This document shows positions 9,313 to 18,594 of a stretch of DNA of 64,000 nucleotides, piece by piece (position 1 is the first letter of the stretch; each line of letters begins with the position of its first letter). The position numbers were made by a program, and so were the translations under genes. The notes under the pieces were generated by a model. That model saw only the letters and a list, made by a program, of their open reading frames with translations. It searched no databases and had not been told where the DNA came from. Origin of the DNA: Alcaligenes sp. SDU_A2 (GTDB lineage Bacteria; Pseudomonadota; Gammaproteobacteria; Burkholderiales; Burkholderiaceae_B); NCBI RefSeq assembly GCF_038237375.1, contig NZ_CP151273.1:3588775-3652774 (forward strand), given 5' to 3'.

Positions 9313-9416
9313 GGCTGTCTCCTTAATCATCGTTATTGAAATATCCAGGATCAGTCTAGAATTTGATTTGTTGCCTGACTATTTACATTTCAACCCTATG
9401 CCATACCGGAAATGAT

Positions 9417-10427
9417 ATGTCTGAGCCTACCGATCTAACGCTGCAACTGGCCCGCGAACGCTGGCACCAGGTCGCCCGCTTCAAGCTGCGCCACCTGATC
9501 CTGCTGGACGCCATCGGCGAACTGCAGAATCTGCGCCTGGCCGCAGAACATACACACATGACCCAACCGGCAGCCAGCCGCATGCTCAAGCACATCGAAG
9601 AGCTGCTTGGCCAGCCACTGTTCGAGCGCAGCAGGCACGGGCTGCATCCCAAACCCGAAGGCGAGCTGATGATCCGCTATGCGCGCCGCATGATTCACGA
9701 ACTGCTGACCGCCCAATCCGAAATCGGCCAACTGGGACAAGGTCTGCGCGGCAGCATCCTGGTCGGCTCGGTGCAATCGTCCGCCAGCCAGATCCTGCCG
9801 CGCAGCGTCGCCCGCTTGCTGCTGCAACATCCGGATCTGCACATTTCAGTTCAAGAGGGCGAATCGCACATGCTGGTCGATGCACTGCGGGCCGGCAAGC
9901 TGGACCTGCTGGTAGGCCGGCTCAACACAGGCTCATCCCACCACGACCTGAATATGGACATCATCAGCACCGAGCCTTTTGTGGTGGTGGCCAACCGCCG
10001 CCACCCGCTGGCCGGACAGACGCAGATCGACACCCGCGCTCTGGTCGATGAGCAGTGGATTTTGCCCTCCCGATCAACGCCTCTTCGGCATGTCATCGAC
10101 AGCCTGTTCATTCGGCACATCCGGCAAACGCCGCGCCGGGTCATAGACTCGGTCTCGCTCTCGTTCAATCAGGTACTGCTGCAAGAGATGCCCTGCCTGG
10201 CCATCCTGCCCCGCACGACCGCCCTGTCCTTGCAGAATCAGGGACTGCTGCGCATCCTGCCAGTCGAATTGGGACAACTGCTGGGTACCCTGACCATCGT
10301 TACACTGAAAAACAGCCTGCCTAACCGCAATGCGCAGGCCTTGATACAGACGCTGCACACGACAGCGGCCCAAGAACAGCCCGAGGCCGAGACCACACAA
10401 AATGCGATGGACGCCAGCAACTCCTAG
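9417..10427 (+). CDS. LysR-type transcriptional regulator
   Basis: This 336-residue regulator has the LysR N-terminal helix-turn-helix (RHLILLDAIGELQNLRLAAE, then MTQPAASRMLKHIEELLGQP, about residues 22-65). The effector domain follows, with the typical SILVGSV strand and FVVVANRRHPLAG. The start at ATGTCTGAG follows a GGAAA ribosome-binding site. It is divergent from the MBL-hydrolase/Bug pair, with 104 bp between the starts. It most likely controls that pair in response to a metabolite. The C-terminus carries an extra Gln/Ala/Glu-rich tail. The ligand is unknown. Confidence 0.9.
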   Translation: MSEPTDLTLQLARERWHQVARFKLRHLILLDAIGELQNLRLAAEHTHMTQPAASRMLKHIEELLGQPLFERSRHGLHPKPEGELMIRYARRMIHELLTAQSEIGQLGQGLRGSILVGSVQSSASQILPRSVARLLLQHPDLHISVQEGESHMLVDALRAGKLDLLVGRLNTGSSHHDLNMDIISTEPFVVVANRRHPLAGQTQIDTRALVDEQWILPSRSTPLRHVIDSLFIRHIRQTPRRVIDSVSLSFNQVLLQEMPCLAILPRTTALSLQNQGLLRILPVELGQLLGTLTIVTLKNSLPNRNAQALIQTLHTTAAQEQPEAETTQNAMDASNS

Positions 10428-10477
10428 CACCACAATATCCGTACTCGGGCCTAGCCCCCACTCATCGGGAGCCGAAC

Positions 10478-10993
10478 ATGCGCCACACCCCTTTGTTCCT
10501 CGTCAGCTTGATGTTGCTCTACACCACGCCAGCCACCGCGCAGGCCTCCAGCATCCAGATCCAAGGTTCGGACCAGACACAGACCATCACGTGCCAGGGC
10601 GACACACTGCTGATCGCCGGCGAACGCAATACTGCCGCCGTCCAAGGGCATTGTGCCGAAATACGGGTAGAAGGGGCGGACAACAACCTGAGTTTCGAGC
10701 ATGCCGACCGTCTGACGGTCAAAGGGCCGCGCCAACGTATTCGTGGCGGCACCACCCAGACATTGGACCTGTCAGGCAATGCCAATACACTGGAACTGGC
10801 TTTAGGCCGGTCCACCGGGCCAGCCAAAGCACACCTGAAAGGCGCAAACAATCACATTTCCGTGCGACTTACTTCGCCAGCCGACATTACCCTGGAAGGG
10901 GCCGACAACACCGTGCGCTGGCAAGGCACTGCCGGAGCCGCCGACCCCGTCATTACGCTGCGCGGCGCGCGCAACCGGATCGTGCAGGACTAA
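10478..10993 (+). CDS. Exported DUF3060 beta-repeat protein
   Basis: This 171-residue protein has a clear signal peptide (hydrophobic core LFLVSLMLLYTTPATA, cleavage near residue 22). The mature part consists of short repeats of the type G-x-x-N-x-hydrophobic: VEGADNNLSF, LSGNANTLEL, LKGANNHISV, LEGADNTVRW and LRGARNRIV. This is the pattern of DUF3060 proteins and suggests a small right-handed beta-helix or solenoid in the periplasm or on the surface. No catalytic motif is visible. It stands alone, 50 bp after the LysR gene. Function unknown. Confidence 0.75.
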   Translation: MRHTPLFLVSLMLLYTTPATAQASSIQIQGSDQTQTITCQGDTLLIAGERNTAAVQGHCAEIRVEGADNNLSFEHADRLTVKGPRQRIRGGTTQTLDLSGNANTLELALGRSTGPAKAHLKGANNHISVRLTSPADITLEGADNTVRWQGTAGAADPVITLRGARNRIVQD

Positions 10994-11115
10994 GTCCGTT
11001 TTCCTGCACATGAAAAAAACACGCCCGGCACATGCCCTGGCAACATGCATTTACACGTCCGCATCGGACGGCAAACGATACAATGCATTGAAACAAACGA
11101 TCTTTTCGACTCTTT

Positions 11116-12696
11116 ATGAACGCTCCCACCCAAGCGCTTTCTTTCCTGCATGCCATGCGTCCTTTGCCCGAACTGCCCGAGTGGCAGGCTTTTTGCCAAG
11201 CCGCACATACTGCCGACCAGTACACCTTTGATCTGCGCTGCCTGAAGGCTGCCGGCATACAGGTGGACCTGAGCGGCCAGCGCCATTCGGCGCAGTTAAG
11301 CCATGCCGGCCAAGCCTTGCTGCACGCGCGCGAGTTCGACAATGCCCGCGCCGGCCTGCTGGATGGCGGTTTGGTCAATACGACGGAACAACGAGCAGCC
11401 TGGCACAGCGCCCTGCGCACACCTGCCCCTATCGTAGGCGTGGCTAAAGAACGGGAGCGCATGAACGAATTTGTACGCGTCGCCGACTCGGAGCGTCGCT
11501 GGCGCAATATCGTCCATATAGGCATAGGCGGCAGCGACTGGGGCGTGCGGCTGTCCCTGGCCGCCTTCGGCTATCGCCGCAGTTGGCGCCAGGTGCGCTT
11601 TCTGGCCAATATCGACGGCCATGCCCTGGAGCACGCCCTGTCGGGCCTGGACCCGCACGATACACTGATCGTCATCGCGTCCAAATCCTTTACCACGACC
11701 GAAACCCTGCAAAATGGCCAACGCGCATTGGAATGGCTGCAAGCCGCAGGCGTTCCCCACCCTTACGAACAAATCGTCGCTGTCACGGCCCGCCCAGACA
11801 CCGCGGCGGCATGGGGCATACCGCAACGTCATATTTTCCGATTCTGGGACTGGGTAGGCGGGCGCTTTTCCCTATGGTCGGCCGTCAGTCTGACCACGGC
11901 GCTAGCCGTCAGCGCCGACGTAGTGGCCGGCATGCTGGCCGGTGCCGCCGCCATGGACCAGCATTTCCAGGAAGCGCCTATTGCGCTGAATGTACCCGTG
12001 CAAATGGCTCTGGCAGGCATCGTCAACCGCAGCGTGCTGGGCTATGGCTCGCTGAACATTTCTCCTTACGACTTCCGTCTGGGCAATCTGGTGCCTTACA
12101 TCCAACAACTGGACATGGAATCCTTGGGCAAGTCCATCACCTTGGACGGTGAACCGGTCGGCGTACCCACCGGCCCCGCCGTCTGGGGACTGGCCGGCAC
12201 CGACGCCCAACACACCTTCTACCAGTGGCTGCACCAGGGCAGCGACGGCGCACCCGTGGATTTCATCATCTGCCAACAGGCCGATCACGACAATAAAGAA
12301 CACCATCGACTGCTCATGGCCAACTGCCTGGCCCAGCGCGAAGCCTTGATGCGCGGCAAGACCTACGAGCAGGCGCTGGAAGAATGCCGTCAGAGCGGTG
12401 CCGGCGAAGAGGCCGAACAACTGGCTCGCCACCGCGTGCATTCAGGCGGACGCCCCAATACCTTGATCGTGCTGCCGCGCCTGACACCGTTTGCCCTGGG
12501 CGCACTGCTGGCGCTGTACGAACACAAGATCTTCGTGCAAGGTCTGATCTGGGGCATCAACCCCTTTGACCAATGGGGCGTGGAATACGGAAAAGTACTG
12601 GCCGGCGGCATCATGGACGAGCTGGCCGGTGCAAAACCCATTCAAGACAGCCACGACGCATCGACCACCCACTGGATTCGTACGTTCAAAAACTAA
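11116..12696 (+). CDS. pgi: Glucose-6-phosphate isomerase Pgi
   Basis: Pgi interconverts glucose 6-phosphate and fructose 6-phosphate in the cytoplasm. The 526-residue product shows the SIS-type sugar-phosphate site (VHIGIGGSDWG and VIASKSFTTTETLQNG), the first family signature around RFWDWVGGRFSLWSAV, and the C-terminal signature NPFDQWGVEYGKVLA with the catalytic region. The length is close to the usual 540-550 residues. It is a single gene between a DUF3060 protein and the NCS2 permease and appears complete. In organisms that do not ferment sugars it serves mainly gluconeogenesis and polysaccharide precursor supply. Confidence 0.96.
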   Translation: MNAPTQALSFLHAMRPLPELPEWQAFCQAAHTADQYTFDLRCLKAAGIQVDLSGQRHSAQLSHAGQALLHAREFDNARAGLLDGGLVNTTEQRAAWHSALRTPAPIVGVAKERERMNEFVRVADSERRWRNIVHIGIGGSDWGVRLSLAAFGYRRSWRQVRFLANIDGHALEHALSGLDPHDTLIVIASKSFTTTETLQNGQRALEWLQAAGVPHPYEQIVAVTARPDTAAAWGIPQRHIFRFWDWVGGRFSLWSAVSLTTALAVSADVVAGMLAGAAAMDQHFQEAPIALNVPVQMALAGIVNRSVLGYGSLNISPYDFRLGNLVPYIQQLDMESLGKSITLDGEPVGVPTGPAVWGLAGTDAQHTFYQWLHQGSDGAPVDFIICQQADHDNKEHHRLLMANCLAQREALMRGKTYEQALEECRQSGAGEEAEQLARHRVHSGGRPNTLIVLPRLTPFALGALLALYEHKIFVQGLIWGINPFDQWGVEYGKVLAGGIMDELAGAKPIQDSHDASTTHWIRTFKN

Positions 12697-12807
12697 AACA
12701 CAAACCTCGCACACCTTGTCTGCCGGGGACTGACTCCAGAGCGCATAGCCCTAGGAACCGGCGCTAGCACCAGACCAGCAGAACCCGCGGCAAGAATTTC
12801 CCTGTTT

Positions 12808-12873
12808 ACGGGGTTTTCCCTTAACGTCTGCCAAAACCCGTCAATAGGCTCTTATTTTTCACGGGTTTTCCCT
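12808..12873. repeat. Three copies of ACGGGTTTT-type motif in the NCS2 leader
   Basis: ACGGGGTTTTCCCT (12808-12821) is repeated directly as ACGGGTTTTCCCT (12861-12873). Between them lies the inverted copy AAAACCCGT (12833-12841), which can pair with 12861-12869 to form a 9-bp stem. The set lies 117-182 bp upstream of the purine permease start in a 293-bp gene-free gap that otherwise shows nothing I recognise. It may be operator sites or a leader RNA structure. Confidence 0.4.
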
Positions 12874-12989
12874 GGCTTATAGGCAGTTTCTTGGGTCCTG
12901 TATATGGATTCAAGTATGGGCTGCCGCCTGCACTCCTTTACATTGGTGTTGTTCCATACAACAACTCATCCAATATACGGAGACATTCC

Positions 12990-14480
12990 ATGGGTACGAG
13001 CTCTACCAGCGCACCCGTTGACGAACGGTTACCAAACGGGAAACTTGCCGTCCTCGGCCTGCAGCACGTTCTGGTGATGTACGCCGGAGCGGTAGCGGTT
13101 CCGCTGATTGTGGGCCGCGCACTGAACCTCTCGTCCGAAGAGGTATCCATCCTGATTGCCGCCGACCTGTTCGTATGCGGTCTGGTGTCCATTATCCAGT
13201 CGCTGGGTTTTACCCAGTATTTCGGTATCAAATTGCCCGTCATGATGGGCGTGACCTTCGCTGCGGTGGGGCCTATGGTGTCCATGGCGCAAGCCAACCC
13301 AGGGCACGAAGGGGCGCAGATGCTGTTTGGTACAGTGATAGGCGCAGGGATCATTACGATGATCATCGCGCCGGCAGTCAGCAAGATGCTGCGCTTTTTC
13401 CCACCCGTGGTAACCGGCACGATTATCGCCATGATCGGCATTACGCTGATGCGGGTGGGCATCAACTGGATTTTTGGCAACCCCGTAGGCCCAACGGCAC
13501 CGGCCGTCGTCAATCCTGACCATCTGGCCTGGTTGCAACACGCCCAATCGGCCGCCGCCATGCCCGGCTCGGCCGTGCCGCCGCCGCCCGATGGCCTGTC
13601 CCTGCGTGCAACAGTGCCCAACCCACGCTATGCAGATCTGACCGGACTGGGCGTGGCCACTATCGTGCTGGTGTCCATCTTGCTGATCGCCAAGTTCTGC
13701 AAGGGTTTCCTAGCCAATGTCGCCGTGCTGCTGGGCATTGTCATCGGTGCCGTGGTCGCCTCCTTCATGGGCATCATGACCTTCGAAAAAGTGGCCAAGG
13801 CCGACTGGGTGGATCTGGTGTTGCCCTTTCACTTCGGCATGCCCAAGTTCGAGATTCTGCACATTGCCACCATGACGCTGGTCATGATTGTGGTGCTGAT
13901 CGAATCGACCGGCATGTTCCTGGCGCTGAGCGACATGACAGGCAAAAAAGTGGACCAAAAGGACCTGGCGCGCGGTCTGCGCACCGATGGCCTGGGTACG
14001 CTGTTGGGCGGCATCTTCAACACCTTCCCCTACTCCAGTTTTTCGCAAAACGTAGGTCTGGTCGCCGTCACCGGCGTGCGCAGCCGCTTTGTGTGCGTAG
14101 CCGGGGGCATCATCCTGGTGGTGCTGGGCCTGTTGCCCAAAATGGCCGCCCTGGTCGAGTCCCTGCCCACGGTGGTGCTCGGCGGCGCAGGCATCGTCAT
14201 GTTCGGCATGGTGACCGCTACCGGCATCCGCATCCTGTCGGGCGTGGACTACAAGACTAACCGCAACAACTCCATGATCGTGGCGATTTCGATTGGCGTA
14301 GGCATGATTCCGCTGGTGGCCCCCAATTACATGCAGTGGATGCCGCACGCCATCCACCCGCTGATCGAGTCGGGCATCTTGCTGACCTCGATGGCCGCCG
14401 TTCTGCTGAACCTGTTCTTTAACGGTGCCAAAGAAGACCCGCATGCCGCTATCGAAGCAGCCAAGCACGCAGAAGCCTAA
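12990..14480 (+). CDS. NCS2-family xanthine/uracil permease
   Basis: This 496-residue inner-membrane transporter belongs to the nucleobase-cation symporter-2 (NAT) family and has about 12-14 hydrophobic segments. The NAT signature is present as SQNVGLVAVTGVRSR, preceded by the histidine-containing N-terminal segment LGLQHVLVMYAGAVAVPL that is conserved in purine transporters. These features favour xanthine or urate over uracil, but specificity cannot be fixed by eye. The start MGTSSTSAPV is chosen because ACGGAGA lies eight bases upstream. The leader contains repeated ACGGGTTTT motifs, and a good terminator follows the gene. It is monocistronic. Confidence 0.9.
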   Translation: MGTSSTSAPVDERLPNGKLAVLGLQHVLVMYAGAVAVPLIVGRALNLSSEEVSILIAADLFVCGLVSIIQSLGFTQYFGIKLPVMMGVTFAAVGPMVSMAQANPGHEGAQMLFGTVIGAGIITMIIAPAVSKMLRFFPPVVTGTIIAMIGITLMRVGINWIFGNPVGPTAPAVVNPDHLAWLQHAQSAAAMPGSAVPPPPDGLSLRATVPNPRYADLTGLGVATIVLVSILLIAKFCKGFLANVAVLLGIVIGAVVASFMGIMTFEKVAKADWVDLVLPFHFGMPKFEILHIATMTLVMIVVLIESTGMFLALSDMTGKKVDQKDLARGLRTDGLGTLLGGIFNTFPYSSFSQNVGLVAVTGVRSRFVCVAGGIILVVLGLLPKMAALVESLPTVVLGGAGIVMFGMVTATGIRILSGVDYKTNRNNSMIVAISIGVGMIPLVAPNYMQWMPHAIHPLIESGILLTSMAAVLLNLFFNGAKEDPHAAIEAAKHAEA

Positions 14481-14559
14481 GCATGCCGACGGCCGCCATC
14501 CGCACACCGTGTCCTGAAAGCGGCCAGACACAAAGAAAGTGATCCACTGTTTTTTCAAG

Positions 14560-14595
14560 CCGACCTATCGCATCAGCGGAAGGTCGGTTTTTTTT
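14560..14595 (+). terminator. Rho-independent terminator after the NCS2 permease
   Basis: CCGACCT (14560-14566) pairs with AGGTCGG (14581-14587), and eight T residues follow directly. It lies 80 bp after the permease stop codon and separates that gene from the next operon. Confidence 0.85.
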
Positions 14596-14719
14596 GTCTG
14601 GACGATTCGGCATTAGCCAGCAAGCACGTACCGTCTTGTGCCCAAAACCCTGCCTCCTAGGGTAATTCCCCCCACACCTTCTCTTGTTTTAGGCTTAAAC
14701 ATCTCTTAGTCTGTGTTTA

Positions 14720-14733
14720 TATGCAAGTGCATA
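14720..14733. promoter_or_regulatory. Palindrome in front of the opine-DH/ABC operon, possible MarR operator
   Basis: TATGCA-AG-TGCATA is a perfect palindrome ending 30 bp upstream of the first gene of the operon that closes with a marR gene. Its size and symmetry suit a MarR-family dimer. The assignment is inferred from position only. Confidence 0.4.
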
Positions 14734-14763
14734 GAAATAGACATTCAAAGACTGGAGACAAAC

Positions 14764-15846
14764 ATGAAGGTAGCGGTATTAGGTGGCGGACACGGTTGTT
14801 ACGCGGCGGCAGCCGACCTGAGTGAACAAGGCCACCACGTGCGCCTGTGGCGCCGCGACACGGCCCAGCTCCAGCCCTTGCTGGACAAGCCTGTCATTAC
14901 CCTGAAGGACGAACGCGGCGAACGCGAAATCGCCATCGCCCAGGTCTGCGCCGATATCGGCCAGGCCATTGCCGGTGCCGATCTGGTGCTGATTCCTTCA
15001 CCCGCCATCGCTCAGCGCGACATTGCCCGCCTGATGGCCCCGCACCTGAGCGACGGTCAGGTCGTGTTCCTGCCGCCTGGCACCTTCGGCTCCTTCCTGA
15101 TGAGCGAGATCGTGCGCGAACACGGCAATACGGCAGACGTCAGCTGGGCCGAAACCGGCACACTGCCCTGGCTGGCACGCAAACACGGCGACACCGTCAT
15201 CAACATCACCACCCGCGCTACGCGCCTGCCTACCGGCGTCTATCCGGCCCGCAACACCGACCATGCGCTGACTGTCATTGCCCAGGCCTTCCCATCGGTA
15301 GAACGCTGCGAGGACGCCCTGTCCGGTGCACTGATGAATGCCGGCCCCATTATCCACCCACCGCTGATCCTGATGAACGCCGGCCCTCTGGAACACTTCC
15401 CGGCATGGGACATCCACAACGAAGGCACGCAGCCATCGGTGCGCGCGGTCACGACGGCGTTGGACAACGAGCGCATGCGCGTACGCGAAGCCCTGGGCTA
15501 TGGCGCGCCGCACTTCCCGCTGTCCGACCACTACGAGAATGACCAGTGGATGTACGGCGACCGCTCCTCGCACGCCAAACTGGTCAAGAGCGGCGACTGG
15601 CGCGAAAAAATCGATTTGCAGGAACACCGCTATATGCGTGAGGACACCATGCTGGGACTGGCTTTCCTGGCATCGGTCGCCGAATGGGCCCAGGTGGATG
15701 CCCCTGTCACTTGCGGACTGCTGGCCGTGGCCGGTGCCGTGGTCGGACAGGACTTGCGTCAGGGTGAACGCACTCTGGGAGCCTTGGGCCTGAATGGCCT
15801 GTCCCGCACACAGATGCAGGAACTGCTGACCGAAGGGCGCGCCTGA
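14764..15846 (+). CDS. NAD/NADP octopine/nopaline dehydrogenase family protein
   Basis: This 360-residue dehydrogenase has an N-terminal Rossmann fold (MKVAVLGGGHGCYAAAADL, with GxGxxG-like spacing). The C-terminal opine-dehydrogenase domain contains MNAGPIIHPPLILMNAGPLE and a later HDxY-like DHYENDQW segment. Opine dehydrogenases reversibly join or split an amino acid and a keto acid at a secondary amine. Here the enzyme begins an operon with an acyl-CoA-type dehydrogenase and an importer, which suggests catabolism rather than synthesis. The start follows TGGAGAC at good spacing, and the stop overlaps the next start by one base (TGATG). The substrate is unknown. Confidence 0.82.
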   Translation: MKVAVLGGGHGCYAAAADLSEQGHHVRLWRRDTAQLQPLLDKPVITLKDERGEREIAIAQVCADIGQAIAGADLVLIPSPAIAQRDIARLMAPHLSDGQVVFLPPGTFGSFLMSEIVREHGNTADVSWAETGTLPWLARKHGDTVINITTRATRLPTGVYPARNTDHALTVIAQAFPSVERCEDALSGALMNAGPIIHPPLILMNAGPLEHFPAWDIHNEGTQPSVRAVTTALDNERMRVREALGYGAPHFPLSDHYENDQWMYGDRSSHAKLVKSGDWREKIDLQEHRYMREDTMLGLAFLASVAEWAQVDAPVTCGLLAVAGAVVGQDLRQGERTLGALGLNGLSRTQMQELLTEGRA

Positions 15847-16862
15847 TGAATGCCCCCGCCCCCATCACGACAATTGTGGCGGTGGGCGCGGGTCGCATGG
15901 GCCGGGGCATTGCCCTGGCCTACGCACTGCGCGGCCATGCCGTCACCTTACTGGACTTCAAACAGCGCAATCCAGCTGACAGCGCCCGGCTGGAAGCCGA
16001 CATACAACAGGAACTGCGCGCCACGTTGGAACAACTGGCCCAGCTGGGACTGTTTCCCGACCACGAGACACCGGACCATCTGGCTCGCGTCTCGGTAGCT
16101 CGCCTGGAGCAGGCCCCCCATGTATTAGCCAGCGCCGATCTGGTCTACGAAGGCGTACCCGAGACCTTGGATGCCAAGCGCGATGCGCTGGGTCGTATTA
16201 GCCGGCACGTGCGCCCCCAGACCCTGATCGCCTCCACCACCTCGACAATGCTGGCCTCGGACCTGGCTCCTATGGTCAGCCACCCCGAGCGTTTTTTGAA
16301 TGCGCACTGGCTCAATCCAGCCTTTCTGATTCCGCTGGTGGAAATCAGCGCCCACCCCGGTACCAGCCAGGAGACGCTGGAGCGGCTGCGCGCCAATCTG
16401 GAGTCCATAGGCAAAGTACCGGTGGTCTGCGGCTGCCACCCCGGCTTCATTGTGCCCCGCCTGCAGACTCTGATCATGAACGAAGCCGCGCGCATGGTGG
16501 ACGAAGGCGTGGCCAGCGCTGCCGATATCGACAAGGCTACGCGTTATGGACTGGGTTTCCGCTTTGCCAGCATAGGCGTGCTGGAGTTTATCGACTACGG
16601 CGGCAACGACATTCTGTACCACGCGGGCAATTACCTGGCCCGCAACCTGGACCCACACCGCTACGCCGTGCCCGAGATCATCGCCCGCCACATGGAAAGT
16701 GGGCGCAACGGCCTGCGCAGCGGGCAGGGTTTTCACGATTACCCGGCTGAGCAGCAACAGGCGTACCGCCGCGATGTGCTGGCACGCGTTCTGGGCATGC
16801 TGCGCCATGTCGGGCTGGCACCGTCCGGTGCCGACCATACCGCCAAGGAGACACAGGAATGA
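15846..16862 (+). CDS. 3-Hydroxyacyl-CoA dehydrogenase family protein
   Basis: This 338-residue NAD-dependent dehydrogenase has the dinucleotide motif VAVGAGRMGRGIALAYALRG at residues 11-30. The conserved stretch ASTTSTMLASDL and the catalytic His region NAHWLNPAFLIPLVEIS (the HF..P-like motif of the family) follow, and the C-terminal 3HCDH domain contains PGFIVPRLQTLIMNEA. This form resembles 3-hydroxybutyryl-CoA or carnitine-type dehydrogenases. It is tightly coupled upstream to the opine-dehydrogenase-like gene and downstream (4-bp overlap) to the ABC substrate-binding gene. It is probably the second oxidation in the same catabolic route. Exact substrate unknown. Confidence 0.83.
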   Translation: MNAPAPITTIVAVGAGRMGRGIALAYALRGHAVTLLDFKQRNPADSARLEADIQQELRATLEQLAQLGLFPDHETPDHLARVSVARLEQAPHVLASADLVYEGVPETLDAKRDALGRISRHVRPQTLIASTTSTMLASDLAPMVSHPERFLNAHWLNPAFLIPLVEISAHPGTSQETLERLRANLESIGKVPVVCGCHPGFIVPRLQTLIMNEAARMVDEGVASAADIDKATRYGLGFRFASIGVLEFIDYGGNDILYHAGNYLARNLDPHRYAVPEIIARHMESGRNGLRSGQGFHDYPAEQQQAYRRDVLARVLGMLRHVGLAPSGADHTAKETQE

Positions 16863-17833
16863 AAAAACACGCTGCACTGCTGTTTACCCTTATTGCCTGC
16901 CAGAATCTGGCGCAGGCCCAGGATATACCCACCTTGCGCGTGGGCTGGACCATCCCCGGCGAAGAAGCCAAATACCTGATGGCCAAGCGTCCCGAGCTGT
17001 TTCCCAATCTGGGCAAAACCTACCAGATCCAGTGGACCCAGTTCCAGGGCACCTCGCCCATGGTGCAGGCCATGCGGGCCAATGTGCTGGACTGTGCCAC
17101 GATGGCCCCCATGTCGCTGGCTAACGGCGCGATCGAAAGCGGTCTGAAGGCGTATATCGTGGCCCAGCATGTCCATTCCGACGAAGGCCACTTCTCGGTC
17201 TACTGGGCCGTGAAAGACGACAGCCCCATCAACAGCGCCGCCGACCTGAAGGGCAAGGTCATCGGTACCAATGCCTACGGCGCGGGGGTGTACTTCGACA
17301 TGCTGCTGTGGCTGCGCCAACACGGGATAGACCCGGACAAAGACGTCAAAATCGTGGAAACAGGCTTCCCTCCGGCTGCCGACGCGATTCGCAGCGGACG
17401 TATCGCCGCCGGTCCGATGGCGCAACCCTTTGCGCTGCTGAACGAAGAAAAAGGCGGGCTGCGCAAGCTGTTTTCGCTGTCCGAAGTCGCCAGCCCTTCC
17501 GTACAGATTTTCGAGGGATGCAGCCAGCAATACAGCGACGCCCACCCGCAGGTCGTGCGTGCCTATGTCCAGGACATGAAACACGCCATGGACCTGATGA
17601 ACAAAGACCCATCGCTGGCTGTGGAGGTGACCTCGCAAGTGACGCGCGCCCCTAAGGAGCTGCTGTCCAAGTACCTGTTTACCGACAAGGACTTTGCCCG
17701 CGTACCCGATATGCAGCCAAATCTGGAGTCCATCCAGAAAACCTACGATCGCTATCACCAGGCCGGCTTCCTGAAGCAAGCGCTGAATGTGCAGGACTTC
17801 TACCGGGCCGATCTGCGCGAGGACACGCCATGA
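16859..17833 (+). CDS. SsuA/TauA/NMT1-type ABC substrate-binding protein
   Basis: This 324-residue periplasmic receptor is of the nitrate/sulfonate/taurine class. A signal peptide (KKHAALLFTLIACQNLAQA) is cleaved near residue 20. The mature domain has LRVGWTIPGEEAKYL, the ligand-loop stretch NVLDCATMAPMSLANG and DLKGKVIGTNAYGAG, as in the SsuA/NMT1 fold. Four-base overlaps on both sides bind it into the operon with two dehydrogenases and an ATPase plus two permeases. The usual ligands of the class are sulfonates, taurine, thiamine precursors and small aromatics. Given the enzymes beside it, an amino-acid conjugate is also possible. Confidence 0.87.
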   Translation: MKKHAALLFTLIACQNLAQAQDIPTLRVGWTIPGEEAKYLMAKRPELFPNLGKTYQIQWTQFQGTSPMVQAMRANVLDCATMAPMSLANGAIESGLKAYIVAQHVHSDEGHFSVYWAVKDDSPINSAADLKGKVIGTNAYGAGVYFDMLLWLRQHGIDPDKDVKIVETGFPPAADAIRSGRIAAGPMAQPFALLNEEKGGLRKLFSLSEVASPSVQIFEGCSQQYSDAHPQVVRAYVQDMKHAMDLMNKDPSLAVEVTSQVTRAPKELLSKYLFTDKDFARVPDMQPNLESIQKTYDRYHQAGFLKQALNVQDFYRADLREDTP

Positions 17834-18594
17834 TTGAACTGGACGGTGTGGGCAAGACCTTCAGCACGCGCCGTGGCAGTTCGCACACGGCGCTACGCGA
17901 CATTACCCTGGACATTCCGGCTGGACGCTTTGTGTCCATTCTGGGGCCCAGCGGCTGCGGCAAAAGCACCCTGCTGTACATGCTGGGCGGCTTTGAGTCC
18001 TGCAGCAGCGGCCAGATCCGCGTCAAGGGCAAGCCGGTCAATGGCCCCGGCCCGGATCGCGGGCCGGTCTTTCAGGAATACGCCCTGTTCCCCTGGAAAA
18101 CCGTACTGGGCAACGTCGCCTACGGCATGCAAGAACAGGGCGTGCCGCGCCGTCAGGCCGAAGAGCGCGCCCGCCAATGGCTGGACAAGGTCAAGCTGGG
18201 GCCCTATGCCTCTTTTTACCCGCGCGAACTGTCCGGCGGCATGCGCCAGCGCGCCGCCATTGCCCGCACCCTGGCCTATGAACCAGGCATCCTGCTGATG
18301 GACGAGCCTTTCGGAGCCCTGGATGCGCACACCCGCGTCAATCTGCAGACAGAACTGCTGACCCTGTGGGAACAGTTGCGCAATACCGTAGTGTTCGTCA
18401 CGCACGGGGTGGACGAGGCCGTGTTCCTGTCCGACACGGTCGTGGTCATGACCGGTTCGCCCGGCCGGATCAAGGAAGTGGTAGACATAGACTTGCCACG
18501 GCCACGGATACGTTCAGAATTGCTGCGCAACCCGATCTACCAGGACACCATCATCCGCTTGGAGCAATCGCTGATGGCAGAGGCCCATCCATGA
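17830..18594 (+). CDS. ABC transporter ATPase (SsuB/TauB type)
   Basis: This 254-residue ATP-binding subunit has Walker A GPSGCGKST, a Q-loop in VFQEYALFPW, signature LSGGMRQRAAIARTLA, Walker B ILLMDEPFGALD and an H-loop in FVTHGVDEAVFL. It energises the importer formed with the adjacent receptor and two permeases. The start overlaps the receptor stop codon (ATGA), and its own stop overlaps the next permease start. Confidence 0.93.
   Translation: MIELDGVGKTFSTRRGSSHTALRDITLDIPAGRFVSILGPSGCGKSTLLYMLGGFESCSSGQIRVKGKPVNGPGPDRGPVFQEYALFPWKTVLGNVAYGMQEQGVPRRQAEERARQWLDKVKLGPYASFYPRELSGGMRQRAAIARTLAYEPGILLMDEPFGALDAHTRVNLQTELLTLWEQLRNTVVFVTHGVDEAVFLSDTVVVMTGSPGRIKEVVDIDLPRPRIRSELLRNPIYQDTIIRLEQSLMAEAHP

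Noticed and set aside
8257..9330. Guanitoxin biosynthesis locus
   Set aside because: Only the MBL hydrolase resembles a protein carrying that label. No other guanitoxin enzyme is present.
12808..12873. Possible purine riboswitch in the NCS2 leader
   Set aside because: I could not fit the repeats to a known riboswitch core, so only the repeats are reported.
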